Made by a program: the position numbers and the translations under genes | The notes under the pieces: model-generated | Databases searched by the model: none | What the model saw: the letters and a program-made list of their open reading frames with translations, nothing else | What the model was told of the DNA's origin: nothing | From: Lactuca virosa | Lineage: Eukaryota; Streptophyta; Magnoliopsida; Asterales; Asteraceae | DNA: 64,000 nt | NCBI GenBank assembly: GCA_928212115.1 | Contig: CAKMRJ010005634.1 | Location: 116,650,873-116,714,872 of the forward strand | Reading direction: 5' to 3' | Part shown: positions 11,871 through 22,817 of the stretch, in pieces | How positions within the stretch are numbered: the stretch's first letter is position 1 | Layout of the letters: each line of letters begins with the position of its first letter

Positions 11871-13399
11871 CTGATATTGATATAACCTTATTTAACTATA
11901 TACTTTTGGCCATTATCTTAATATATTTTGTTAAAATGTTATATTTTTAGATATAGGTACTTAATATGCTTGAAAATGTTTAATTGCAGTTGAAATGGGA
12001 GCTAGAATGCAAAAGAAGGACAATAGAGTTGAAAAAGACACAAAAATACGCAAAAAGGACGTTGCTGGCAGCTCGACCCCTCGTCAATGTTTTTACCATA
12101 TCTCATGACTCGCAACTGCGATTGACGAGATTCAAGACGTTCTGAAAACTAGATAAAATTTTGAAAAACGGTTTTGTTTATGACAAATTCTGATTCTCAG
12201 TGCCCACAGCGTGGAAAATCCAGTTTTTGCGTCGATGCGAAGATTCCATCTCTTATGGCGTTACAAGTTGATGGCCATGCCATGGAGCCGAAAACCTATA
12301 AAAACATGAGATTTCCAACCCTAATCCTTTTGCAACCTTTGGGGGGGGGGGATATAGAGGCAACTTTTACTTCGTTTTGATGTCCAGAAACCCCCAAGGG
12401 TCGATTTTGAAGCTAGAGATTCAATCCGAGCAAGGATTTGAAGATTCGAGCGCTAATACATCGAGATTTCACTTTGGTTTTGCTTAGTGGTCGTGTCCTG
12501 CAATCTCCTGGTGATTTTTTTTGATTTAGTTTACTAAATATGGTGTAAACACCTTTACTTTTACTAGATATTGATGAAGCATTGATATGCTTTGATTTTG
12601 TTATTTATTAGGTAATTGAGTTAGGTTTTTACTTGTGTTTGATAGACCATCAACCTAATATGTTAAAGTTCTAATTTTTATCTCTTATCTACAAGTTATC
12701 TGTAGTTAGATGACCATTCCAATTGCATGATCTTGATATTTAGCTATTTCTGATCATTGAATAGTTAGATCTAGTGACTGAACAAATCCTAGGATTAAGT
12801 TATATTAATTAGTAACTTTGACTGTGTTAGAGAGTATTAAGTATCCATATTATGTGTTTGTATTACTTGTCTTGATCATATATATAAGTAATCATAAGAT
12901 CTTGTCATTCATAGTCCAAATAATTTTTAAAATCAATTTAGTGTTCAACTTGTGCTTGACCGTTGTATAGTTGTTCATGAATTGGATAACACTAGGAGTC
13001 GGAGCATGATAACTAGTAATATTGTAATTTGGTAATCAACTCATTAATCCATTGCACTTCTAATAAATCAAACATAGAAACTTGGGGGATTCGTATTCTA
13101 GTGAAAGTACTTTTTATTTTTTGTTTTAATCTAGTTCTTTACTTCGTTTGATTAATAGAGCGTTAAAACTAGTTTAATTTAATTTACACAAAACCCCAAT
13201 CTTTACTTTTCATAGTTATTAATTTAATTAGCATTTGAATCATTTGATATAAATCATCACATTTCTTGTATCCGACTCTCTTTCTTACCTTAAACTATCT
13301 TACTTCACGACTAGGTACACTACTTTTTTGTGTTTAAGACTGGTTGAGATCACATATGACTTTATAAATAAAAAAAACTAGTGCAAATAAAACACATCA
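11871..13399 (+). repeat. LTR-like region of the Athila/Tat remnant
   Basis: The region contains 'gctggcagctcgacccctcgtc', a G run at 12343-12351, and AT-rich sequence rich in 'gttagg' and 'ctagtt' phrases typical of long Athila/Tat LTRs. The right edge is set by CA at 13398-13399, a few bases before the primer site. The left edge is uncertain because no partner LTR is visible. Confidence 0.5.
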
Positions 13400-13405
13400 A
13401 GTTTT

Positions 13406-13422
13406 TGGCACCGTTTATGGGA
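13406..13422 (+). other. Degenerate primer binding site (tRNA-Asp type)
   Basis: TGGCACCGTTTATGGGA resembles TGGCGCCGTTGCCGGGGA, the site complementary to the 3' end of tRNA-Asp in Athila/Tat elements. The preceding 'aacacatcaagttttt' is also the usual context. Confidence 0.72.
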
Positions 13423-14340
13423 ATGGGTGCATTTACTTCAGATTTTTTATTTGGTGATTACATTTCTTATTTTTTTTATATTATGTATTTTCAAAATCTC
13501 GAAGCTCTTGATTCTTTTACTGAGGATGTGGTACAGGAACTAGAGCGAGAAGATGACAAATATACCTCAGAATTTTTTTTTAAAAAGGTTTGGAATATGG
13601 TTAGATCACATCTTGCCTAACGAACCAGAACAAACTGAGTTACATGAAGTAGACTTAGAAGAGGAGGAATTTAATCCAAAAAAAGATTTGGCGGAGCTAG
13701 AAAGATTGCTAGCAGACGACTCGTATAAAGAGCAATAACAAGGTGAATTGCAGGAACCATGCCGTTGTGTGGTTATTACCACGACATGTCAAGATTCTTG
13801 GAAGACCCTTGTGTTTGCGGTTTGTGTTTGACCCTTGTGTTTGCGGTTTGTGTTTGAAAGCATGGGGTTTGTGTTTATGTTTGCGGTTTGTGTTTGAAAG
13901 CATGGGGTTTGTGTTTGCGGTTTGTGTTTGACCCTTGTGTTTGCGGTTTGTGTTTGAAAGCATGGGGTTTGCGGTTTGTGTTTGAAAGCATGGGGTTTGT
14001 GTTTGAAAGCATGTGGTCATAAAGAGCAATAACTCGTATAAAGACCCTTGTGTTTGCGGTTTGTGTTTGAAAGCAAGGGGTGACGATTCCAACTTTGGAG
14101 AAAGTTCTAAAGTGCGATCCATTTCTATTGAGTGTCTAACTAGTTCCAACACTTGTCAAGATTCTTGGATTATATGGATTCAAGCTCGGCTGACTGATTT
14201 TCAAAACAAAAAATCAAATATTACAAATCGGTCCAAAAAGAAAATTAAATGCAACGGATGGATTCATATCGATTTTATTAGAAGTTTATTAAGTTGAGAG
14301 TCCAGCTCAAGACTCTCACAAAACGAAGTTCGTATTAGAA
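13423..14340 (+). pseudogene. gag: gag remnant of the Athila/Tat-like element
   Basis: A first piece (13553-13738) encodes an acidic stretch with LEEEEFNPKKDLAELERLL. After the minisatellite, a second piece (about 14080-14300) encodes DSNFGESSKV and a Lys/Asn-rich tail. I infer Gag from position directly after the primer site and before the characteristic 3' tract. No zinc knuckle is visible. The product is too broken to assign domains. Confidence 0.5.
13795..14080 (+). repeat. Minisatellite of 'gtttgcggtttgtgtttgaaagc' units
   Basis: Imperfect units built from 'cttgtgtttgcggtttgtg' and 'tttgaaagcatggggtttg' recur about eight times in mixed order, then reappear once after 'agagcaataactcgtataaa'. 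That last phrase duplicates the sequence just before the array (13717-13737), so the array seems bounded by a short direct repeat. Frames through it on either strand are low-complexity artefacts. Confidence 0.85.
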
Positions 14341-14930
14341 GACAACCCAACTTTTAAATTAGTTTGCATTTTCTTTTCGTTTTAGTTTTTATTTTTAATT
14401 TTTAGTTTTACATTTTTCCAACAATGTTTTCTACGTTGGCATGTAGATTGTCTCACACACTAACCCATAGTAGTTGAGCCTTCTTATAAGCTAGCTAAAA
14501 TGAAGAATTTTAAGATAGAATGCTCCTATTGAATAAGACAGTGAAAGGTGCATTTTCTTATGCGACTTAAAGCAAGAATGTGAAGCAATTTTTTGACATG
14601 TTTTAAAATTTTTAAACACAATTACTACATCAAAATTCATTTAAGTATTATAAAATATGATCAAATAACAAGATAAATTACAGAGTAAAGAAAGACATGA
14701 GAGTGAAGAGAACTTTTATTCCAGTACTTGTGATGATATCATCAAGTCATACATACTTATAAAGCTAGCATTTTTTCTTGAATCTCATGCATTTGAAACC
14801 CCCTTTTTTAACTTCCTTTCACCACATTCATTTGAAACTCCCATGATTTTTCAATTTCTTTACAATAATATTATAAATAAGTTAAATAATGTTCTAGAAA
14901 CAAGAAAGGGTGTTTTATTTCAATGTCTTC

Positions 14931-14983
14931 ATCCCACATCGATGGTGAGAGTAAACAAGAGAATGTTTCTTCTTCTATAAATA
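14931..14983 (+). promoter_or_regulatory. snRNA-type promoter module, copy 1
   Basis: ATCCCACATCG (14931-14941) matches the plant snRNA upstream sequence element RTCCCACATCG. A TATA box TATAAATA follows at 14976-14983, with 34 nt between, the spacing of Pol II-transcribed plant snRNA genes (U6 uses about 10 nt less). Downstream sequence is not U1, U2, U4, U5 or U6. Similar motifs occur in some plant LTR elements, so function is uncertain. Confidence 0.6.
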
Positions 14984-15952
14984 GGAAAGGTTGTGAAATG
15001 TTTCAAAGGGACCAAACCATGAGAACTTCCTCATGCCTACCTTTGTAGGATTTTGAAGGTATTATTTGGTGAGATTGTCTATATTGGCAAGTGTCCAATT
15101 AACTTTTAGAATTCCAAAAATGGTTTTGAACCGAATTTTTTTCAGGTTTAAACCGTGTTTCAGTTAGAAAAAAAATTATGTAGTTGGGTATATTGAGTTG
15201 AACCGGAGCTGGATCAATTTGGACCGATAAAGGAATCATTTTCCTTTCACAACAATCATTTGAAACTCCCATGATTTTTCAAATTATTTCTAATAATATT
15301 ATAAATAAGTTACATAATTTTATATAAATATAAAAAAGCATCTACCTAAACCTAAAATTATAACTGTTTGAAAAATCACTTTGATTTAAAAGCACGAAAT
15401 ATATACAAACCGGGTTTCACTAGAAAAAAAATATATGTAGTTTGGTATATTTAGTTGAATCGGTCCGAGTTTGGTCTATTTGGACCATAAAAGAAGCATT
15501 TTTATTTCACTACATACATTTAAAACTCCCATGATTTTTCAAATTGTTTCCAATGATATTTTAAAAAAGTTACATAATGTTATATAAATATAAAAAAACA
15601 TCTACCTAAACATAAAATTATAATTGTTTGAAAATTCGATTTGATCAAAAGCACGAAATATATACGCAGATTATATTTTATAAATGAATTCTTTTTATAA
15701 TGAACTTTTGAATCTTGAAAATACATATAAACAAACTTTCTATATTAAGTACCTAACTGAATTTATGATTTTAGAATTGAACAAAAAGTTATTCAATAAA
15801 AACTTACTTTTTTTTGGATAGCAACTTACGAGATTATAGAAAAATAGAACTATTGAACAATAAAGAAAGGGTAAACAAGAGAAAGGGTGTTTTACTAAAT
15901 AAGTTGAATAATGTTTTATAAACAAGAAAGCGTGTTTTATTACAATGTCTTC

Positions 15953-16005
15953 ATCCCACATCGATGGTGAGAGTAAACAAGAGAACGTTTCCTCTTCTAT
16001 AAATA
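15953..16005 (+). promoter_or_regulatory. snRNA-type promoter module, copy 2
   Basis: USE ATCCCACATCG is at 15953-15963 and TATAAATA at 15998-16005; the gap is again 34 nt. About 100 downstream bases, starting 'aggaaaggttgtgaaatg', are conserved with copy 1. Confidence 0.6.
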
Positions 16006-16945
16006 GGAAAGGTTGTGAAATGTTTCAAAGGGAGCAAACCATGAGAACTTCCTTAGGCCTACCTTTTTAGGATGTTGAGGGTATTAGTTGGTAAGATTGT
16101 CTTTATTGACAACTGTCCATTTAAGTTTTAGAATCCCGAAAATGGTTTTGAACAAGATTTTTTTAGGTTCAAACTGAGTTTCAGTTGAAAAACCGTTATG
16201 TAGTTTGGTATATTGAGTTGAATCGGTCTGAGTTTGATCAATTTGGACCGATAAAGGAAGCATTTTCCTTTCAGCACATACATTTGAAACTCTCATGATT
16301 TTTCAAATTGTTTCTAATAATATTATAAATAAGTTACCTAAACATAAAATTATAATTGTTTGAAAAATAAATTTGATTCAAAAAAACACAAAATATATAC
16401 AAACCGGGTTTCAATAGAAAAAACGTTATGTAGTTTGGTTTAGTAAGCTGAATCGGTCCGAGTTTGATCAATTTGGACCGATAAATGAAGCATTTTCCTT
16501 TCACCACATACATTTGAAACTCCCATGATTATTCAAATTGTTAATAATAATATTATAAGTTACATAATGTTATATAAATATAAAAAAAATCTACCTAAAC
16601 ATAATATTATAATTTTTTGAAAAATCACTTTGATTCAAAAGCACGAAATATATACTCGATTATATTTTATAAATGAATTCATTTTTATAATGACATTTTG
16701 AATCATGAAAATACATATAAACAAACTTTCTATATTAAGTACCTAACTCAATTTATGATTTTAGGATTTAACAAAAAGTTATTCAATAAAAACTTAATTT
16801 TTATAGCAACTTACGAGATTACTGAAAAATGGAACTATTGAACAATAAATTTTCTGGATAACGTTTTATTTTTATTATTTAATATTTTATTTAACAAAAT
16901 GAAATTATTGGCAAATAAACAAATGAGTTTAATTAAAATGTCTTC

Positions 16946-16998
16946 ATCCCACATTGATCATGAGAGTAAACAAGAGAATGTATTCTCCTCTATAAATA
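16946..16998 (+). promoter_or_regulatory. snRNA-type promoter module, copy 3
   Basis: USE ATCCCACATTG (one change from consensus) is at 16946-16956 and TATAAATA at 16991-16998. The 34-nt gap is preserved although the intervening bases differ from copies 1 and 2. Confidence 0.55.
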
Positions 16999-17765
16999 GG
17001 AAAGGTTGTGAAATATTTCAAAGGGACTAAGCCATGAGATCTTCCTTGCATCTAACTTTGTAGGACGTTGAGTGTATTCTTTGGTGAGATTGTCTTTGTC
17101 GACAAGTGACCAATTAAATTTCAGAATTTGGAAAATGATTTTGGACCGTATTTTTTAGATTTGGATCGAGTTTAATAAGGATCTGAGTGTCTTCTGGCTG
17201 AGTTAGGCAAACTCGCTTCCATTGGAGGCCGAGTTGAAGTAACATGCTGAGTATTTGGTTGTGTTAGCCAAGTTTTACAACTCTGTATGTAATACAATTT
17301 AAAGTTTTAACATTATAAAAGACGTCACTATTATCATATGTTCTACATAATTATGGTAATATTTATGATACAAAACATTTTTTTTACTATTTAAGATAAA
17401 AAGTTGTCTCTATTATCATATGTTGTACAAAATGATAAAATTTAAGATAGATAAAAAAGATGTCTCTATTATCGTATTTTCTACATAATGATAATATTTA
17501 ATATAAACGTTTTAATTTAATATGAAATTATTATTTAATAGATAACAATAATGATTTATTTATTTTTAAAAATTATTTATTTTTCTATTTTAATCATATA
17601 ACTTTGTATATGCAAAACAACTTCAAGTTCCAACCTTATCTCTTATAATATAGTTCAACATAATAACAATACTAAAAATCATTTTTTATATTTTTTATGA
17701 AATTATTATTTAATTGTTAATAACAATGATTTAGTTATTTTTAATATAAAATAATTTTTTTATCT

Positions 17766-17793
17766 CCCACGCAACGCGCGGGCATTCGCCTAG
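17766..17793 (+). mobile_element. Helitron-like 3' terminus
   Basis: An imperfect GC-rich hairpin, CCCACGC-AAC-GCGCGGG (17766-17782), is followed after 7 nt by CTAG at 17790-17793, then T. A hairpin, CTRR end and T on the host side are the Helitron 3' signature. The 5' end (host A, then TC) could not be placed; it probably lies somewhere in the AT-rich tract to the left. Confidence 0.65.
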
Positions 17794-17991
17794 TTTCTAA
17801 TATATATGGCTTAATATTTATACTATCAAAATAAGATGAAAGATTAGTTATAATATTAATGCACATTATGATGGTGCATTATTACATTCATAAAACACAT
17901 TGAAATGGTTGTTACTAATGTTAAATAATGATGGGGAGCTATGGGAGAAATGAGAATCCAATGGTCATTCACAAACTAATATTTCATAACA
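17794..17991 (-). repeat. 3' LTR of M (visible part)
   Basis: On the minus strand the LTR starts TGTTATGAAATATTAG at 17991, immediately after the purine tract CAAGGGGGAG. It runs left to the Helitron terminus at 17793, so its outer end is cut or interrupted. No second copy is visible. Confidence 0.65.
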
Positions 17992-18180
17992 CTCCCCCTT
18001 GAATGACGATTGTATCATGCCTCGTTAAAACCTTAATAGGTAAAACCTCATGGGAAAAAACCCTTTATTAAGTAAAAAGAGTACAAGATTAATAATAGAT
18101 ATTGGGAACGATTGCCTCGTTAAAAACCTTGCTAAGAAAACCCAGTGGAAAAAACATAGCTAAGGAAAAGAGTACAATAT
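17992..18180 (-). other. Polypurine tract and 3' untranslated region of M, with a duplication
   Basis: The tract reads CAAGGGGGAG on the minus strand (17992-18001). The adjoining conserved block, plus-strand 'cctcgttaaaaccttaatagg' and 'gggaaaaaaccc', appears twice, at about 18021-18082 and 18115-18175. A related GGGGGAG tract lies near 18189-18196. Confidence 0.7.
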
Positions 18181-18760
18181 GTTTCCAACTCCCCCTGATC
18201 ATCACATCACTTGATTTCCTTAAAGCGTTACATTCCAATGTTTCGTACCATGTTTTCAAATTTGGATGTAGGAAGTGCTTTAGTGAACAAATCTGCCAAG
18301 TTGTTACTTGATTGAATTTCCTGGATGTTGATGCCATACTCTTTTTGAAGATCATGAGTGAAAAAAAACTTTGGTGATATATGTTTGGTTTTGTCTCCTT
18401 TGATAAACCCTTCCATGAATTGGGCTATACAATCCGCATTATGTTCATATAGTATGGTTGGAACGTCCCTGTTAGAAGTTAGACCACAATTCTAATGAAT
18501 GCGAGGAGTTAAATTTCTTAACCAAATACACTCACGGCTTGCCTCATGAATTGCTATAATCTCTGCATGGTGAGAAGAAGTAGCAACTAAAGTTTGTTTA
18601 ACAGAGTGCCAAGAAATTGCGGTACCTCCACAAGTGAATAAATAACCTGTTTGGGATCGAGCTTTGTGTGGATTAGACAAATATCCAACATCTGCATAAC
18701 AAATTACTTCCACACTTGATGAATTTTAATAGTATAAGCCCATATCCATTGTACCTCGAA
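18181..18760 (-). pseudogene. pol: M RNase H domain
   Basis: The frame 18713-18492 has YADVGYLSNPHKARSQTGYLF, then SWHSVKQ and SSHHAEIIAIHEASRECIWL. The first Asp and the Glu of the AE motif fit copia RNase H. A second frame (18416-18228) carries the usual C-terminus ADLFTKALPTSKFE...GM. One frameshift separates them. Confidence 0.88.
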
Positions 18761-18789
18761 GATATCGAAGAATATGTTTGACTCCATTC

Positions 18790-19720
18790 TAGTGTCTTCT
18801 TGTTGGGAAAAGCTATATCTTGCTAATAAGTTTATTGAAAAAGATATATCAGGTCTCGTATTATTAGCAAGATACATTAGTGCACCAATAGAACTAAGAT
18901 ATGGTACTTCGGGACCAAGAAGTTTTTCATGTTTTTCATAATGCCAAAATTGGTCCTTTTAGCATCTAGGGGCCTAACTACCATCGGGTTACTCAATGGA
19001 TGCGAGTTATCCATATAAAACCTTTTAAGCACCTTTTCTAGATAACTAGATTGATGTACGAAAACTCCATTTTTGGTGTGCTTAATTTGAAGATCCAAAC
19101 AAAATTTAATTTTACCAAGATCATTTATTTCAAAATTTTCTTTCAAACAAGAAGTGCATTTTGCAATTCTCTAGGAGTTCCATTTATGTTTAAATCATCT
19201 ACGTAAACAACAATTGTCACAAATTATGATCCGGATCTTTTTATGAATACACATGGGCTTAATGAATCATTTTTATAGCCCTCTTTCAACAGAAATGTAC
19301 TTAAACGATTGAATCACATACGACTAGATTGTTTCAATGCTTACAAAGATTTATTTAATTTTACTGAATAAACTTCTCGAGAATTAGGAGTTTGTGTTTC
19401 TGGCACCTTAAACCATTCTGGGATTTTCATATAAATATCATTGTCAAGTGAACCATATAAATAGGCGGTAACTACATCCATCAAGCGCATCTCCAGTTTT
19501 TCATGTGTTGCTAGACTTATTAGATAATAGAATGTAATTACGTCAACCAAATGAGCGTACATATCTTCATAATTAATTATGGGCCTTTGGGTAAAACCTT
19601 GTGCAACGAGTCTTGCTTTATATCTCACAAGTTCATTTTTATTGTTTCTTTTAAGCCTAAATACTCATTTGTGTCCCATTAGTTCTACCCCGTTTGGTGT
19701 ACAGACTACAGGTCCAAAAA
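18790..19720 (-). pseudogene. pol: M reverse transcriptase
   Basis: The frame 19628-19341 begins RYKARLVAQGFTQRP and includes VVTAYLYGSLDNDIYMKIPEGF-like sequence with changes. The catalytic YVDD is at 19205-19194 (minus strand) in VVYVDDLNING. The C-terminal part (19146-18877) has NDLGKIKFCLDLQIKH and FVHQSSYLEKVLKRF. Frame changes occur near 19340 and 19150. Confidence 0.87.
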
Positions 19721-20280
19721 CGTTTCTTTGAGTAAGAGAATTAAGCTCTTTATTTATTTCATCTTTCCATTTTGGCCAATATTTTCTATTCCTACATTTC
19801 TCAATAGATTTAGGTTTAAGATCCTCATTTTCTTTATAATCTCGTGTGGAACATGATATGAAAAATTATCGTTGGCGTCTGTCTTATTTCAGTTCCATCT
19901 TATTCCTGTCATGACATAATTTATTGAGATCTCTTCATTTTTATAATTTTCAGGTACCTTAGTTTCTTTTGTTATGTCATTGGGTTGTTCTAGAGCTTCA
20001 TTAATCTTTTCAAGAGATTTTGTTTTCTCTTTTGGGCCAATAATTAAATGTTATCCATTTTATTTTTGAGGATTTTTATCTTTGGAACCAGCTGATCTTC
20101 CATGCTTCAGGCGTGCCTAAGACATTTGTAGTTGTATTTTTTCCTTCTGGGATATCAATTTTAATTGGAGCATTTACAGCTGGTACATGAGACTTTGTTA
20201 CTCATTTAGGGTTAGTAAATACGTCTCGCAACTGATATGCTACATTTTGTAAATGAATTATATTTTTCAAGTTCACATTG
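19721..20280 (-). pseudogene. pol: M linker between integrase and RT, decayed
   Basis: This is low-complexity, frameshifted coding sequence between the integrase end and the RT start. Short phrases such as 'PKWKDEINKEL' in broken frame fit the start of a copia RT region. I see no separate gene. Confidence 0.5.
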
Positions 20281-21240
20281 ACTTTAACGAGGATCTAAAA
20301 ATAAGAGTGATAATTCATTGCAAGAGATTTTGTTTTCCAACTTCTTTATTTCTCCCTCTAATGTTGATAAAACCAATTCATCAAAATGACAATCGTCAAA
20401 TCTAGCTGTAAATAAATCTCCAGTTAGTGGTTCTAAATAATTTAATATAGATGGAGATTCATTTCCAACATAAATTCTCATTCTTCTTTGAGGACCCATT
20501 TTTTGTGCGGTGAGGTGAAGAAATGGGTACATCAATTACACATCCAAACGTCCTTAGATGGGAAATATTTGGTTCCTGATCGAAAACCAGTTGAAGAGGG
20601 GAGAACTTATGATAACTGGTTGGCATGATGTGTATAAGTGATGTTGCGTGTAAAATTACATGTCCCCATGTCGATGTAGGAAGTTTAGAATGCATTAGTA
20701 ATGGTCTTGCAATTAATTGAAGGCATTTTATTAACGACTTAGCTAAACCATTTTGTGTATGAACATATGCAATAGAATGTTCAATAGCTATCCCAATCGA
20801 TATGCAATATTCATTAAAAGCTTGTTATGTAAATTCTCCAACATTGTCTAGTTGAATTTTTTTAATTGGGTAATCGGGAAAATGTGCCCTTAGGCGGATT
20901 ATTTGTGCAAGTAATCTTGTAAAAGCGAGATTACGACTAGATAACAAGCACACTTGTGACCATCTAGTTGACACCTCAATTAAAACCATAAAATATCTAA
21001 ATGTTCTACATGGTGGAGGAATTGGTCCACATATATCCCTTTGAATTCTTTCTAAGAAACTAGGACTTTCATACCCAACTTTGCTCAATAATGGACATAA
21101 AATTAATTTTCCTTGAGAGCATGCATCAAAATAAAATCCATTAGCTTGAAAAATCTTCTGGTTTTTCAAGGAATGACCACTTGAAGTTTCAATTATTCTA
21201 CACATCATAATTGGTCCGAGATGGCCCAACCGGTCATGCC
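20281..21240 (-). pseudogene. pol: M integrase
   Basis: The frame 21229-20825 contains ERIQRDICGPI (first catalytic Asp), YFMVLIEVSTRWS and KKIQLDNVGEFT (second Asp), with the GHLG segment of the zinc-binding region at its start. The C-terminal frames (20695-20284) read TSTWGHVILHA, LRTFGCV, MGPQRRMRIYVG and EPLTGDLFTARF. The middle, with the Glu of the triad, is frameshifted. Confidence 0.86.
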
Positions 21241-21719
21241 AAACTTTGAAGGTGTTATGTTACCTTTTATTTTCAATAACATGAGATTCAATCATTCTAA
21301 TATTTGTATAATACATTCCGAAGGACAATAAGGGTAATTTATACAAAAGACTTTTCCTATCCTATATCTTTTTTTGTAATATTGAGATACTATCTATTAC
21401 CATCATTAGTTCTTTCAACATGATATCCGTTAGACCGAATATCCTTAAAAATTAATAAATTTATTGGTAATACTATATTTTTCTCTTTCGGATCCTTCAA
21501 TCATTTTTATTACTTGGAGAAGATTGTGATGGCATCATTTCTCATGAAATGAGTATGACATAAAAACATAATAAATGACATGAAACAAATCTACACATTA
21601 TTCTTCCACCACCATCCATAACACCACTTGTCCCTTCTGGGTAGACAAGAAAATCGACAACATTCAAATGTGTCATTTATTTTCGATCTTCGTGAAAATC
21701 AATTTGAATAAAATTTGTT

Positions 21720-22027
21720 TCGATATTTTTTTCTTTATATTTTAGAGAAGCCTTATAAAGATCACAAAAATGTTTTGGAGAGTGGCATATACAAGACCAG
21801 TGATAGTCATTCCACATCAGTGACAAACATTTTCAACTTTCTTTTTTCCTTTACCACTTTTATCATTAGGATGTAGGTTTTTGTTATTTTCCAACTTCTG
21901 GTGGCTACTTGCAATATTTTTATTGTTGTTATATTAATTATGATGATCTCCATGACCTTGGTTAGACCCATGACTATTATGATTATACGATGTTGCATTC
22001 ACTTCGGGGAATACGCAAGAACCGGTT
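21720..22027 (-). pseudogene. gag: M gag, nucleocapsid end
   Basis: In broken frames the minus strand encodes an Asn/His-rich stretch (NHNSHGSNQGHGDHHN) and then a damaged zinc knuckle, CHxCGM...HWS...SPKHF, followed by the usual short spacer to protease. The frame is cut at 22027 by the start of the S LTR, which shows S inserted into gag. Confidence 0.72.
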
Positions 22028-22668
22028 TGTTGGAACGTCAAAGTGGTACTCTAGCAATCACAACTAATGAAGATCCGAGTCAGCTGGAGTCCGAGATATG
22101 TAGTGGTGCAATATGAGTTTTTGGTACGAGATAGAGATTGAGTGCGAAGTGAAGCTAGTTTCGAGATGACGCAAAGATCCGAGACTAAATGTCTGTTTAT
22201 GTATTTATTGTTTCCTGTCTTTTATGTGATGTAACGTTTCATAGGACTTAGCCTTTTGTGTCAATTAGATAATCAGTTTTCAGAAGCTATCTATTACCCT
22301 GTCCTAAGAACATTTTGTAGTTTGTATGATGTACCTCCTTTTCATATATAAGGAGTGTTATGAATGACAAGATAACTACGGATTGTTCCTCCAAAGATAG
22401 AAAATATTCTTCTTAACTCTCTTTCACTTTTCTCTCAAGTCAAGAATGTTCTTAACATTCTTCTTGTTTATTTATTTTCTTTACATTGATTATACTCAGA
22501 GTTTCTTCATTTAATATTTGAGTACTTTGTTGAAGCTTTACTTCAAGTCTCGACTGGTATTACTAGACCTGACTGGAACATATAATTAAGAGCATACATT
22601 GATCTTAAGCATTAACTCAAGATTGGAGTTTTCAAACCTTGTCCCTGCGCATCGTATCTTTTTTCTCA
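22028..22668 (+). repeat. 5' LTR of S
   Basis: It starts TGTTGGAACG and ends CA at 22668 (641 bp), just before the primer site. It matches the visible 241 bp at 63760-64000, sharing for example 'gagtttttggtacgagata' and 'cataggacttagccttttg'. Confidence 0.9.
22345..22352 (+). promoter_or_regulatory. TATA box of the S LTR
   Basis: TATATAAG lies at the middle of the LTR in 'cttttcatatataaggagtg', the position expected for the U3 promoter. Transcription would begin about 30 bp downstream. Confidence 0.55.
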
Positions 22669-22672
22669 AATA

Positions 22673-22684
22673 TGGTATCAGAGC
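22673..22684 (+). other. Primer binding site of S (tRNA-Met type)
   Basis: TGGTATCAGAGC, complementary to the initiator tRNA-Met 3' end, begins four bases after the LTR. Confidence 0.92.
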
Positions 22685-22817
22685 TTTAGTGGTTGTCCTT
22701 TGAATCCAAAATATCATATTGTAGTTGACTCGAAATTACCTTGGTATTTCAGTCATTTATGTGTTCAGGATAAAAGTTATTCTATATACCACTTTTGCTC
22801 AAGATATATTAACTTCA

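Larger units (their letters stand above)
11871..14440 (+). mobile_element. Athila/Tat-like Ty3/gypsy remnant, gag only
   Basis: In order there is an LTR-like region (to about 13399), a tRNA-Asp-type primer site (13406-13422), short gag-like frames, and a 3' tract ending in 'gaagacaacccaacttttaa'. That 3' tract resembles the region found after pol in Athila/Tat elements. No protease, RT or integrase lies between gag and this region, so the copy is internally deleted or derives from a non-autonomous gag-only form. The 5' edge is approximate and no second LTR was found. Confidence 0.6.
14441..17765. repeat. AT-rich tract of about 1-kb tandem repeats
   Basis: Two kinds of block alternate. One contains 'catttgaaactcccatga' followed by 'attataaataagtta' and 'aaaattataattgtttga' (near 14829, 15251, 15520, 16279 and 16511). 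The other contains the USE-TATA module and a conserved downstream stretch (14931, 15953, 16946; spacing 1022 and 993 bp). From about 17290 short 'ctctattatcatatgtt' repeats follow. No protein-coding gene is visible. The array may lie within the Helitron that ends at 17793. Confidence 0.75.
17794..22027 (-). mobile_element. M: Ty1/copia element, 5' part displaced
   Basis: A minus-strand copia element is read right to left: the end of gag (nucleocapsid), integrase, RT, RNase H, polypurine tract, 3' LTR. The order IN before RT identifies Ty1/copia. The start of gag and the 5' LTR are not here, because element S begins at 22028 inside the gag. They should lie beyond the right end of S, outside this window. 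The reading frames are heavily damaged. Confidence 0.85.

Noticed and set aside
13709..14152. Minus-strand frame of 147 codons
   Set aside because: It is the antisense of the minisatellite; its Thr/Asn/Lys repeats have no independent support.
14984..15150. A U1, U2, U4, U5 or U6 snRNA gene downstream of the USE-TATA module
   Set aside because: The sequence after the TATA box does not match the conserved 5' ends or bodies of these RNAs.
22673..22684. tRNA-Met gene signal
   Set aside because: Only the 12-nt primer binding complement is present, next to an LTR; there is no tRNA cloverleaf.
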